Below, one piece after another: positions 9,530-17,902 of a stretch of 64,000 nucleotides of DNA. The position numbers were made by a program, and so were the translations under genes. This DNA is from Variovorax beijingensis (GTDB lineage: Bacteria > Pseudomonadota > Gammaproteobacteria > Burkholderiales > Burkholderiaceae_C), in contig NZ_VIVL01000005.1 in assembly GCF_007828835.1 (NCBI RefSeq), forward strand, positions 124,001 to 188,000, given 5' to 3'. The first letter of the stretch is position 1. The number at the start of each line of letters is the position of its first letter. The notes under the pieces are model-generated. The model worked only from the letters and a program-made list of their open reading frames with translations. It did no database searches and was not told where the DNA came from.

Positions 9530-12500
9530 ACATGCAAAGACTCAAGAACACGCTGCGCTCCATCGCGGGCATGGCATGGTGGTGGCTCCTGTGCGGGGCA
9601 TGGCTCGCGGCCGTGCCGTTTTCCGGGCATGCGCAGCAGGTGCTCACGCCGCAGACCGGCACGCTGATCAACGGCACGATCGTGGGCGTCAATGCGGGTG
9701 GATCGTGGAGGACTTCCTGCATCAGCGGTTTCCCAACCGGCTTGACGATGTGGGAGCGTTATCACAGCGCCGTGGTCAACGGCACTTTTGCCAACCTCAC
9801 CGGCGGCTTGCGCGCATACGAACTGCGCTGCTCTCCGTTCACCGTCACCGAGGGCGCGGCCGCCGCGACCATCACCTGGGGCGCGGCGACCCAGCGCGGG
9901 GTTGCAGGCCGTCCCATCGATGGCATGACGCGGCGCGGCCCGCAGGCGTGCCCGGCCGGCACGGTGATCGCGGTGCTCGGCGGCGTCGACCGCATGTTCA
10001 ACGGCGCCTCGGGCAACATTTACCCGACGCAGATCACATTCACCTGCCGGCCGGTCACCGTGGTGGCAGGCGACTGGTTCCGCGTGGCCGCGACCGGCGG
10101 AGCAAGCTACACGCTGGGCATCACCACGAACGACGGCGGCACCGGTCCCGGCTCTGCAGTGCCGGGACCCCTGCGCGCGCCGCGCACTGTTTGCCCCTAT
10201 TCGGCCACCAACACCTGCAACGGCCTGGAAGACCTTGGCGGCGGGGAGCTGATCGACGGCTTCTCCGGCGTGCGAAGCGAGTTCCCGGACGCACGCGTGT
10301 CGCAGCGCATCAGCTTCGTCAACTACGCCTGGAGCCAGGCGCTCGGCCCCAGCACCAACACGGCCACGTGGCGCCCGACCGCTGGCCGCTTGCCGTTCTA
10401 CCCGCCGACGGTGGCCAACAACACCGCTCGCTACCAGGACAACTACGAGACCTATGCGTCGGCAGGCACCAGCTACAGCGGCGGCGCCCTGGCACCCAGC
10501 GGGGTCAGCGCCTACAACTTCGTCAGGACCGGCACCTGCACCACCGCGCACACGCTCGCGACGCAGGAGGACTATACGTGCACGAACATCATCACCGGCC
10601 GGCCCGACCTGCAGGTGCGAGTCTCCGTGCCGCCCGACGCCTGGACCAGCCATGGGCAGGAACGCAACGTCAGGCTCACGGCCAAGAACTTCGGCCCGGG
10701 GCGCACCACGGCCACGGACAACGCGACGGCGGTGCTGGCCCTTCCCGCCGGCTGGAACACCGGCACCTTGCCCGCCAATTGCGCAAAGGCCGGCTCGCCG
10801 GTGGTGGTGACGTGCCAGCTCAACCCCACGCCGCTCGAGGGTTCGAGCGGACCGGGCATGACCGACGGCGGCGAAGCCAGTTTCGACATCCCCGTGTTTC
10901 CCCAGCCCACCGTGGCGGCCGGCAGCTACCCGGTCGTCAATGGCGCGCGGGTTTGCGTTCAAGCGGCATCGCCGGGCAACCCGCACTACTGCACGGTGCC
11001 CAACGATGCAACCGTGAACAACGACGACGGCATCGCGGTGGATGAAACCGACACCATCGTCCTCGCCTATCTCACGCCGCCGCTGATGCCGCCGCGCGTC
11101 ACGACCACCGTCGTCTCGAATGGCGGCGTGGGTTCCTTCGCGTTCACGGGCACGAACGACGCGGCGCCTGTCAGCCCCATCGTCACGACGGTGGCTGGAC
11201 AGGGGGAGTCGGGGCCGACCAGGGAACTGGCGGTCACGCGGAGCGCGACGCTCCTGCAGCAGGCGGCGCCGCCTGCGGGCTTTGCGCTGCGCGCCATCTC
11301 GTGCACCGGCATGGCTGCGGGTGGCACCGCCACCTACGACCTCGCGCTGCGGCGCGTGACCCTGGATGCGGCCGCCACTGACTACGGCGCCAACATTGCC
11401 TGTACCTTCACCAACACCCGCGTGGTCGTGACCGTCAGCAAGGTGACCGAGGGCGGAACGGGCAGCTTCTCCTTCACCGGCTCGAACGGCTTCGCCGCGC
11501 AGAGCATCACCACCTCCGCGGCCAACACGCCGGAGGAAGGCGATCCGTCGGGCCTGACCACCGTGGGCGCCGCGACCACCGTCACCGAAGGCGTGCCGCC
11601 CGTCGGCTGGCGGCTCAAGGGCATCGCCTGCACGGGCATGGGCGCGGGCGGCGCGGCCACCGTGAATCTCGCGGCGCGTGCCGTCACGCTGAACGCGGCG
11701 GCCACGGCGGCCGGCAGCAACATTGCCTGTACCTTCACCAACACCAAGCTGCCGACGATGACGGTCAGCAAGGTTTCGATCGGCGGCACGGACAGCTTTG
11801 CCTTCACCGGCACCAACGGCTTCACCGCCACCAACGTGACGACGGAAGACGACGGCGTTGCCATCGCCGCAGCGGAACAGGTGCTCACGGCCGCGAATAC
11901 CGCCACCAGCATCACCGAAAGCGTGCCGCCGGTCCCCTATGCGTTGACCGGCATCAGCTGCACGGGCATGAGCCCGGGAGGCACGGCCACGGCGAACCTG
12001 GCGACGCGCACCGTCGCGCTGAACGCCGCGGCCACCGCACCGGGCAGCGACATCAACTGCACTTTCACCAACACGGTCCAGCCGCAGCTCAAGCTGGTGA
12101 AGACCGCCGGCGCTGCGAGCTTCGCGGTTGGTGTGCCTTCGAGCTACACGCTCACGCTGAACAACATCGGTCCGGTCGCAACCACCGCTCCCGCGACGAT
12201 CAGCGACACCGTGCCCGCCACGCTGGCGCTCGGCACCATGCCCGCCGGCTGCAGCGCAAGCGGGCAGGTCGTGAGCTGTACCGTGCCCGCGGGGCTTGCC
12301 GCCACCACCGGTTCGGCCGCCTTCGTCATTCCGGTCACGCCGTTGCCGGGCGCCTCGCCGAGCGTGGCCAACACCGCGACGGCCACGGGCGGTGGCGACC
12401 CGTTGTGCAATGCGACCGGCAACTGCACGAGCAGCGCGACCACGCCGGTGCTGGGAGAGCCCCGCATCACCCTGCGCAAGACCAAGACCAACATCACGGG

Positions 12501-15500
12501 CACGCACACCTTCGGCTTCACGCTGACCGGCGTGACCAACCCGACGGACAGCATCGCCGTGACCGCGCTGGCCACGCCGCAGGCCTCCACCACGGTGCAC
12601 GTGGGCACGCCGGGCGTCGAGGCCACGGTGCAGGAGTCGGGCGTGCCCGCGGGCTGGCCGGCCAACCCGGTGTCGGTGTCCTGCCTGGACTCCGCAGCCG
12701 CAACGAGCGGCAATTCGACCACGCAGCTGGCCATACTCAACGGCAACACCGCAACCCTGCCGGCGAGCGTGATGCGGCCCGCGGCGGCCATTGCCTGTAC
12801 CTTCACCAACACGGCCACCGCGCGCGTCGCGGTGAACAAGACCGCGTCCGCGACCGCCGGAGCCGGCGGCAGCATCGTCTACGGCCTGAGCTTTGCCAAC
12901 ACCGGCCCGGTGGCCACCGGCACTTCGCTGGTGGTGAGCGAGCAATTGCCGCCTGGCGTGGTGGCCAATTCGGTGGTGCCCGGCACGGGTGTCACGTCGG
13001 TGAGCTGCGGCTCGCTGCCGAGCGCTGCCGGTGCGCTGCTCAACTGCACCATGACGCTGCCCGCCGGCGGCATTCCGGCAAGCACCGGGGTGCGCGGCTT
13101 CACCCTGAACGCGACCGCGCCGATCGTCGACACGGGTACCGTGCTGACCAACTACGCCAGCACCAATGTGAGCGGCGCGGGCCTGCCGGTCACGGCCGCC
13201 GGCGCCGGCTGCTTCTCCAGCGGCACGGTGAGCTGCGCCAACGCACAGACCACCATCGTGGTCGGCCCCGCGGCCGGCAGCCAATCGGGCGTGCGCATCG
13301 TCACGGACAACCAGCTGGCCAACGGCACCGCGCAGGACGTGCTTGAAGCGTTCATCCGCGACGAGTCCGGCAATCCGGTCCAGGCCGGCACGGTGGTGAC
13401 CTTCGGCGCCACGCCGGACGTCGCCTTCAACGGCGGCGCGGTCGGCGCGGCCGGTAGCTGCACCACCACGGCGGCGGGCCTGTGCCAGGTGAGGGCAACC
13501 AGCACCGTGGCCGCGGTCTACAGCACCACGCAGGTCACGGTCGGCGGCGCGGTGCTGAGCGGCAACTTCAGCGTCGGCGAAGACAGCTACCTGCCGAGTC
13601 CGCAGCCCTACCGGTTCGGCAGCCGGCCGACCGTGACCATCCGCAAGACCTCGCTCGGAGGGATCGGCACGTTCAGCTTCACCGGAAGCAACGGCCTCGT
13701 GGCACGGAACATCACGACCACCGTGGCCGGTACGCCGGTCGCAACGGCGGTGCAGACGCTCACGGCGGCGAATATCGCCACCACCATCACCGAAGGCGCA
13801 CCGCCGGCCGGCTATGCGCTGATCGATGCCTCCTGCACCGGCCTGGGCGCCGGCGGATCGGCTTCGCGCAATGGACGCGTGCTTACGCTCGATGCAGCGG
13901 CCACCGCGCCCGGCAGCAACATCGTCTGTACCTTCACCAATGCATACGATGCGAACCCGCCGCCCCCGCCGGTTGCACCGACTGTGATGTGCTCGACGAA
14001 TGCCGCCGTGTTCAACACAGGCTTCGACGGCCCCGCCGGCCCGCCGGTGGCCACCGGGCGCGATCCGGTGTGGGAGTCGGGTGTGGGCACCGCCACGGGC
14101 GGGCCCGGCAGCGTTGCCGCGTGGGCTCGTTCATATGTCGGGAACAAGGCGCCGGGCAACTGGATCGCGTCCCCCTTCGGCAATGCGAACTGGATCTCGC
14201 AATACCCGACGACCCATACAGGCAACGTCGACGTCTACCACCGGTTCACCTTCAACATGGCGCCGTCGGTCAACCCGGCGAGCTTCGCGCTGAAGCTGGA
14301 CTTCTATTCCGACAACTCGGTCGCGGGGGTCTACATCAACGGGGTTCTGCAGAGCCTTCCGGGTGTGCCGCAGGGTGGTGCCACGCCCTACACGTACGCA
14401 GGTTTCCAGGCAGGCACCGGCGCCAGCACCACGCTGGTCAACAACTGGCAGTCGGGTTCGAACACCGTCGTCGTCCACGTCAAGAGCGGCGCCCCCGCGC
14501 AGGGCTTCCTGGCCCAGGCCACCACCAGTGCGCTGTGTGCGCCTGCGACGGTCAACCTGCAGAAAACCACCCTCAACGGTGCCGGCGGACCCTTCGGCTT
14601 CAACCTGACAAACACCACGCAGGCCAGCGGCACGGTCAGTACCATCGCAGTCGGTACGCCGGCACAAGTGGACGGCAACACGGCCGCTGCGGGCGTGCAG
14701 ACCTTCAGCGCCACTGCGAGCAACAAGGTCATCAGCATCACCGAACCCGCGGTGCCCGGCTGGCATCTGACAGGGGCGAGCTGTACCGACGCCGGGGTGC
14801 CGGTCGGCAGCCTGGGCACCGGCGCGAGCGGGCGCACCTACACCATTCCCGCGGCCAGTGTGCAGCTGGGCAAGTCGCTGCAATGCGTGTTCACGAACTC
14901 CGCTTCGGCCACCGTGACCATCCGCAAGGTGTCGCTGGGCGCGACCGGCACCTTCGGCTTCAGCGGGAACAACGGCCTGAGTGCGCAGAGCCTCACCACC
15001 ACCGCGCTCGGCACGCCGGTGGCAGGCGCCATCCAGACCGTGGCGGTGCCGAGCACGGCGACGACCATCACCGAAGACCCGCTGCCCGCCGACTACGCGC
15101 TGACCGGCGTCAGCTGTACCGGCCTGGGCGCGGGCGGCACGGCAACGGCCGACCTGCCGAACCGCAAGGTGACGCTGGATGCGGCCGCCACGGCGCCGGG
15201 CAGCAACATTGCGTGTACCTTCACCAACACCTACACGCCGCCGTATCCACGGGTGCAGATCGTCAAGACCACCATCGGCGGCACCGGCAGCAACCTGTTC
15301 CGCTTCGCGCTCAGCGGACTTTCAACGGCAAGCGACAGCATCACGGTGGTGGGTGAGGACACCGTGGAGGGTGCAGCCAACATCACTGGCACGGCCGGTG
15401 TCGGTGTCACGATCAGCGAAACCTCGCCCGAGGGCTGGCCGGCCAACCCGGTGAGCGCCAGCTGCGTGGACTTGAACAGCGCCACCCCGGCCGCCACGTT

Positions 15501-16770
15501 CGGCGCGCTGACGGGCAATCAGCTAGCCATTCCCGCGAGCAACATGGTCGCTGGGGCGGCCATCACATGCACGTTCGTGAACGGCTATCCGAAGAACGTG
15601 ACAGGCCGGGTGTTCCTCGACAACGGCACGGCGGGCGGCATCGCGAACGACGGACTCATCAATGGCGGCGAAATCGGGCTCAGCGGCATTGGCGTGCGCC
15701 TGACCGACTGCGCGGCAACGATCTTGTCGACCGCCGTCACCGACGGTACGGGCAAGTACGCGCTGGCCGTTCCTTTCACCATCGGCACCGGTGACGCGCT
15801 GTGCGTGGAAGAAACCAACACGGTGTCGCGCATCTCCACCGGCGCCTCGCTGGGCGTCGTGCAGCTGCCATCCGGCCAGGCCGTGACCAACGCGGGCATC
15901 GCCTACACCTACACCCGCGATGGCACGCCGGACCGCATCGCCTTTGCCTGGAACAGCAGCGGCCACGCGGATTTGAACTTCGGCGACGTGGACCGCAACA
16001 CGCTTGCCACGGACGGCGCCAAGAACGGTCTTCCGGGCAGCACGGTGAGCTATCCGCACACCTTCACCGCCCGCACCGGCGGCGAAGTGAGCTTCGACAT
16101 CTCGAACTCCGTGGACACGCCGGCGCTCAGCGGCTGGAGCGGCAAGATCTTTGCCGACACCGGCTGCACCGGCGCGCTGCAGGCCGGCGCGGCGCTGCTC
16201 TACCCGCCGGCCGTGCCGGTGACGGTGTCCGCGGGGCAAAACGTGTGCCTCGTGATGCAGGAGTTCATTCCCGCCAACGCAATGAGCGGCAACAGCAACG
16301 CCAGCACCGTGCAGGCCAGCTTCGTCTTTACCAACGCCAGACCAGGTCTGAACGCCACCTACACGGTGACCGATGTCACCACCGTGTCGACCAGCGCGCT
16401 GGAGCTCCGGAAGGAAGTGCGCAACGTGACTCAGGGCGGCAGCTTCGGCATCAACAACCAGGCCAAGCCCGGCGAGACGCTGGAGTACCGCATCACCTAC
16501 ACCAACAACGGCACGACGCCGATCAGCGGCTTGACGGTCAACGACACGACGCCGCAGTACACGGCGTTCATTGCAGCGCAGGCGGACACGACGCCGGCCA
16601 CGCTCGCGAGCTGCCAGAAGAACACGCCCGCCAACCCGGCCCCGGCTCCGGCCGTGGATTGCAGTGCCGTGCAAACGGAGGGTGGAACGGGTGCGCTGAG
16701 CTGGAAGTTCACGGGGCCGCTGGACCCTGGCGCGTCGGGCACAGCCCTCTTCACTGTCAAGGTGAACTGA
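9526..16770 (+). CDS. Giant secreted protein of repeated prealbumin/SpaA-like modules
   Basis: The protein has 2414 residues. ATG 9526 overlaps the previous stop, and ATG 9532 is also possible. A signal peptide is clear (WWWLLCGAWLAAVPFSGHA-QQ). An N-terminal region of about 500 residues is unrecognised. Then come at least eight modules of about 110 residues, each beginning like VTVSKVTEGGTGSFSFTGSN and ending in CTFTNT or a variant. Interleaved with them are two DUF11 domains (12085-12460, 12820-13260), a Big_1-like immunoglobulin fold (13280-13600), a jelly-roll-like domain (13980-14540), an SdrD_B-like domain (15594-15800) and a final DUF11 domain. Each repeat carries paired Cys residues (SCTGM and CTFTN), which suggests one disulphide per module. 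No anchor is visible, so attachment may depend on the barrel protein encoded just upstream. It may be an adhesin or surface-layer component. That role is inference. Confidence 0.8.
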   Translation: MNMQRLKNTLRSIAGMAWWWLLCGAWLAAVPFSGHAQQVLTPQTGTLINGTIVGVNAGGSWRTSCISGFPTGLTMWERYHSAVVNGTFANLTGGLRAYELRCSPFTVTEGAAAATITWGAATQRGVAGRPIDGMTRRGPQACPAGTVIAVLGGVDRMFNGASGNIYPTQITFTCRPVTVVAGDWFRVAATGGASYTLGITTNDGGTGPGSAVPGPLRAPRTVCPYSATNTCNGLEDLGGGELIDGFSGVRSEFPDARVSQRISFVNYAWSQALGPSTNTATWRPTAGRLPFYPPTVANNTARYQDNYETYASAGTSYSGGALAPSGVSAYNFVRTGTCTTAHTLATQEDYTCTNIITGRPDLQVRVSVPPDAWTSHGQERNVRLTAKNFGPGRTTATDNATAVLALPAGWNTGTLPANCAKAGSPVVVTCQLNPTPLEGSSGPGMTDGGEASFDIPVFPQPTVAAGSYPVVNGARVCVQAASPGNPHYCTVPNDATVNNDDGIAVDETDTIVLAYLTPPLMPPRVTTTVVSNGGVGSFAFTGTNDAAPVSPIVTTVAGQGESGPTRELAVTRSATLLQQAAPPAGFALRAISCTGMAAGGTATYDLALRRVTLDAAATDYGANIACTFTNTRVVVTVSKVTEGGTGSFSFTGSNGFAAQSITTSAANTPEEGDPSGLTTVGAATTVTEGVPPVGWRLKGIACTGMGAGGAATVNLAARAVTLNAAATAAGSNIACTFTNTKLPTMTVSKVSIGGTDSFAFTGTNGFTATNVTTEDDGVAIAAAEQVLTAANTATSITESVPPVPYALTGISCTGMSPGGTATANLATRTVALNAAATAPGSDINCTFTNTVQPQLKLVKTAGAASFAVGVPSSYTLTLNNIGPVATTAPATISDTVPATLALGTMPAGCSASGQVVSCTVPAGLAATTGSAAFVIPVTPLPGASPSVANTATATGGGDPLCNATGNCTSSATTPVLGEPRITLRKTKTNITGTHTFGFTLTGVTNPTDSIAVTALATPQASTTVHVGTPGVEATVQESGVPAGWPANPVSVSCLDSAAATSGNSTTQLAILNGNTATLPASVMRPAAAIACTFTNTATARVAVNKTASATAGAGGSIVYGLSFANTGPVATGTSLVVSEQLPPGVVANSVVPGTGVTSVSCGSLPSAAGALLNCTMTLPAGGIPASTGVRGFTLNATAPIVDTGTVLTNYASTNVSGAGLPVTAAGAGCFSSGTVSCANAQTTIVVGPAAGSQSGVRIVTDNQLANGTAQDVLEAFIRDESGNPVQAGTVVTFGATPDVAFNGGAVGAAGSCTTTAAGLCQVRATSTVAAVYSTTQVTVGGAVLSGNFSVGEDSYLPSPQPYRFGSRPTVTIRKTSLGGIGTFSFTGSNGLVARNITTTVAGTPVATAVQTLTAANIATTITEGAPPAGYALIDASCTGLGAGGSASRNGRVLTLDAAATAPGSNIVCTFTNAYDANPPPPPVAPTVMCSTNAAVFNTGFDGPAGPPVATGRDPVWESGVGTATGGPGSVAAWARSYVGNKAPGNWIASPFGNANWISQYPTTHTGNVDVYHRFTFNMAPSVNPASFALKLDFYSDNSVAGVYINGVLQSLPGVPQGGATPYTYAGFQAGTGASTTLVNNWQSGSNTVVVHVKSGAPAQGFLAQATTSALCAPATVNLQKTTLNGAGGPFGFNLTNTTQASGTVSTIAVGTPAQVDGNTAAAGVQTFSATASNKVISITEPAVPGWHLTGASCTDAGVPVGSLGTGASGRTYTIPAASVQLGKSLQCVFTNSASATVTIRKVSLGATGTFGFSGNNGLSAQSLTTTALGTPVAGAIQTVAVPSTATTITEDPLPADYALTGVSCTGLGAGGTATADLPNRKVTLDAAATAPGSNIACTFTNTYTPPYPRVQIVKTTIGGTGSNLFRFALSGLSTASDSITVVGEDTVEGAANITGTAGVGVTISETSPEGWPANPVSASCVDLNSATPAATFGALTGNQLAIPASNMVAGAAITCTFVNGYPKNVTGRVFLDNGTAGGIANDGLINGGEIGLSGIGVRLTDCAATILSTAVTDGTGKYALAVPFTIGTGDALCVEETNTVSRISTGASLGVVQLPSGQAVTNAGIAYTYTRDGTPDRIAFAWNSSGHADLNFGDVDRNTLATDGAKNGLPGSTVSYPHTFTARTGGEVSFDISNSVDTPALSGWSGKIFADTGCTGALQAGAALLYPPAVPVTVSAGQNVCLVMQEFIPANAMSGNSNASTVQASFVFTNARPGLNATYTVTDVTTVSTSALELRKEVRNVTQGGSFGINNQAKPGETLEYRITYTNNGTTPISGLTVNDTTPQYTAFIAAQADTTPATLASCQKNTPANPAPAPAVDCSAVQTEGGTGALSWKFTGPLDPGASGTALFTVKVN
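11098..15590 (+). repeat. Eight tandem/interspersed CTFTNT modules
   Basis: Modules of about 320-360 bp lie at roughly 11098-11415, 11425-11745, 11750-12075, 12458-12810, 13621-13950, 14548-14905, 14910-15230 and 15248-15590. Their 3' ends share nearly identical DNA, such as TGTACCTTCACCAACAC, at 11401, near 11728 and near 12797, with close variants at 13926 and near 15213. DNA-level identity points to recent duplication or gene conversion and could drive copy-number change. Confidence 0.75.
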
Positions 16771-16772
16771 GC

Positions 16773-17594
16773 ATGAGCAACCTTTTGCCAAGAGCCGTCG
16801 ACGACCGCAGCGAATCGGATGCACGGTCTACACCAGCGTGGAATCGAAGGGCGGTGCGACCGATGAGTTTCGTAAGATCCGAAGGCGCGCGCATCGCGGT
16901 GCTCGACCCGGCGATGCGCACTCGCGAGTACGCACGCCGAGCCGTTCGAAGACTCGGGCATCAGCCCCAGGCATTCGCGAGCACTGCCGAGATTGCTCGC
17001 TGCGGCGCCGCGACCGCGTCGAAATTCGACATGGTCTTCCTGGCAGTAGAGGGCGACGCCGAGTCGTCCCTCATGCAACTCAAGGAGGTCAAGGCACTGG
17101 TCGGGCATTGGACGCCAGTGCTGTGCCTGGCTTCGCGAAACCAAGTGCCGGTGCTATCGGATCTGCATTGGAATGCGACGAACGAAGTGATCGTGAGCCC
17201 GGTTTCATTCGTCGAATTCTGCTGTGTCGCGCGCATGTTCATGCGGCGCTTCGGTGTGAGTGTGTCCGAATCCGATCCGGTGTGGGATTGCTATCGCTTT
17301 TCCCTGACGAGCGATACCGTGGAGGTTGCGGGCGAGAGGGTTCACCTTCGTGCGATCGACTTCGACGTTGCGTTCGAACTGTTCTCTCATGCGGGCCACA
17401 CGCTCACGCGCGAGTGGTTGTACTCGACCGTCTGGGACAAACGCGAAGACACGCAGTCACGGACCCTCGACGTCAGCATTTCCCGTTTGCGGCGCGTTCT
17501 GAATCTTGAGGCCAATGGCTGGGACCTCCGGGCGGTCCACGGCATGGGATATCGGCTGGACGGTCCGAGCGGGAAAAGCCGGGCTATCGCCTGA
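16773..17594 (+). CDS. OmpR/PhoB-type DNA-binding regulator with degenerate receiver
   Basis: The gene begins two bases after the giant repeat-protein gene ends (ATG 16773). ATG 16863 is an alternative start that begins directly at the receiver-like part. The C-terminal 100 residues form a winged helix of the Trans_reg_C type, with the features DFDVAFELFSHAG, LDVSISRLRR and the closing wing VHGMGYRLDG. The N-terminal half has a CheY-like pattern (RIAVLDPAM at strand 1, FDMVFLAVEGD at strand 3), but the residue aligning with the phospho-accepting Asp is Ala (FLAVEG), and only one acidic-pocket Asp remains. It is therefore unlikely to be a conventional phosphorylated response regulator, and no histidine kinase lies nearby. 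It probably controls the surface-protein operon or the autotransporter that follows. The target is inference. Confidence 0.82.
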   Translation: MSNLLPRAVDDRSESDARSTPAWNRRAVRPMSFVRSEGARIAVLDPAMRTREYARRAVRRLGHQPQAFASTAEIARCGAATASKFDMVFLAVEGDAESSLMQLKEVKALVGHWTPVLCLASRNQVPVLSDLHWNATNEVIVSPVSFVEFCCVARMFMRRFGVSVSESDPVWDCYRFSLTSDTVEVAGERVHLRAIDFDVAFELFSHAGHTLTREWLYSTVWDKREDTQSRTLDVSISRLRRVLNLEANGWDLRAVHGMGYRLDGPSGKSRAIA

Positions 17595-17902
17595 CGCGAG
17601 GCAGGAGGTGATTCGGCGAAGGACGCATGGATCGCTCCAGCTTCTCCTGCGGCCTTGGACATTTTTCACAATTGAAAACAAATGAATATCGCCAATGTCG
17701 GGTAGCCGACACACGCGCTCAATCGGTTCGCACCTCGACGTTTCACAGCGATAGATTCCGCCCACTTCGAGGTCTTGCACGGTCGCTCGGCCTCCGAAAG
17801 CGCGATCGGCCGGAGGTTCGAAGTGCAGTGCTTCAGCCATTGAAGCAACTCAACCAGCACAAGTATTCGGCGATCTATTTCTATCGAGCACGAGGGGAAA
17901 AT
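17595..17902 (+). other. 308-bp non-coding region before the autotransporter
   Basis: No gene is seen. A stretch at 17661-17690 is clearly richer in A and T than the surroundings and is the likeliest promoter area. No confident -35/-10 pair could be assigned. GAGGGG at 17892-17897 serves as ribosome-binding site for GTG 17903. Confidence 0.4.

Noticed and set aside
9409..13284. Minus-strand open frame of about 1290 codons opposite the prealbumin-like gene
   Set aside because: It shows the same shadow pattern. The Arg/His/Gly-rich product has no recognisable fold, and its repeats simply mirror those of the real gene.
17672..17700. Possible sigma-70 promoter starting at TTGAAA before the autotransporter
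   Set aside because: No acceptable -10 box occurs at 16-18 bases, so only the AT-rich character is reported.
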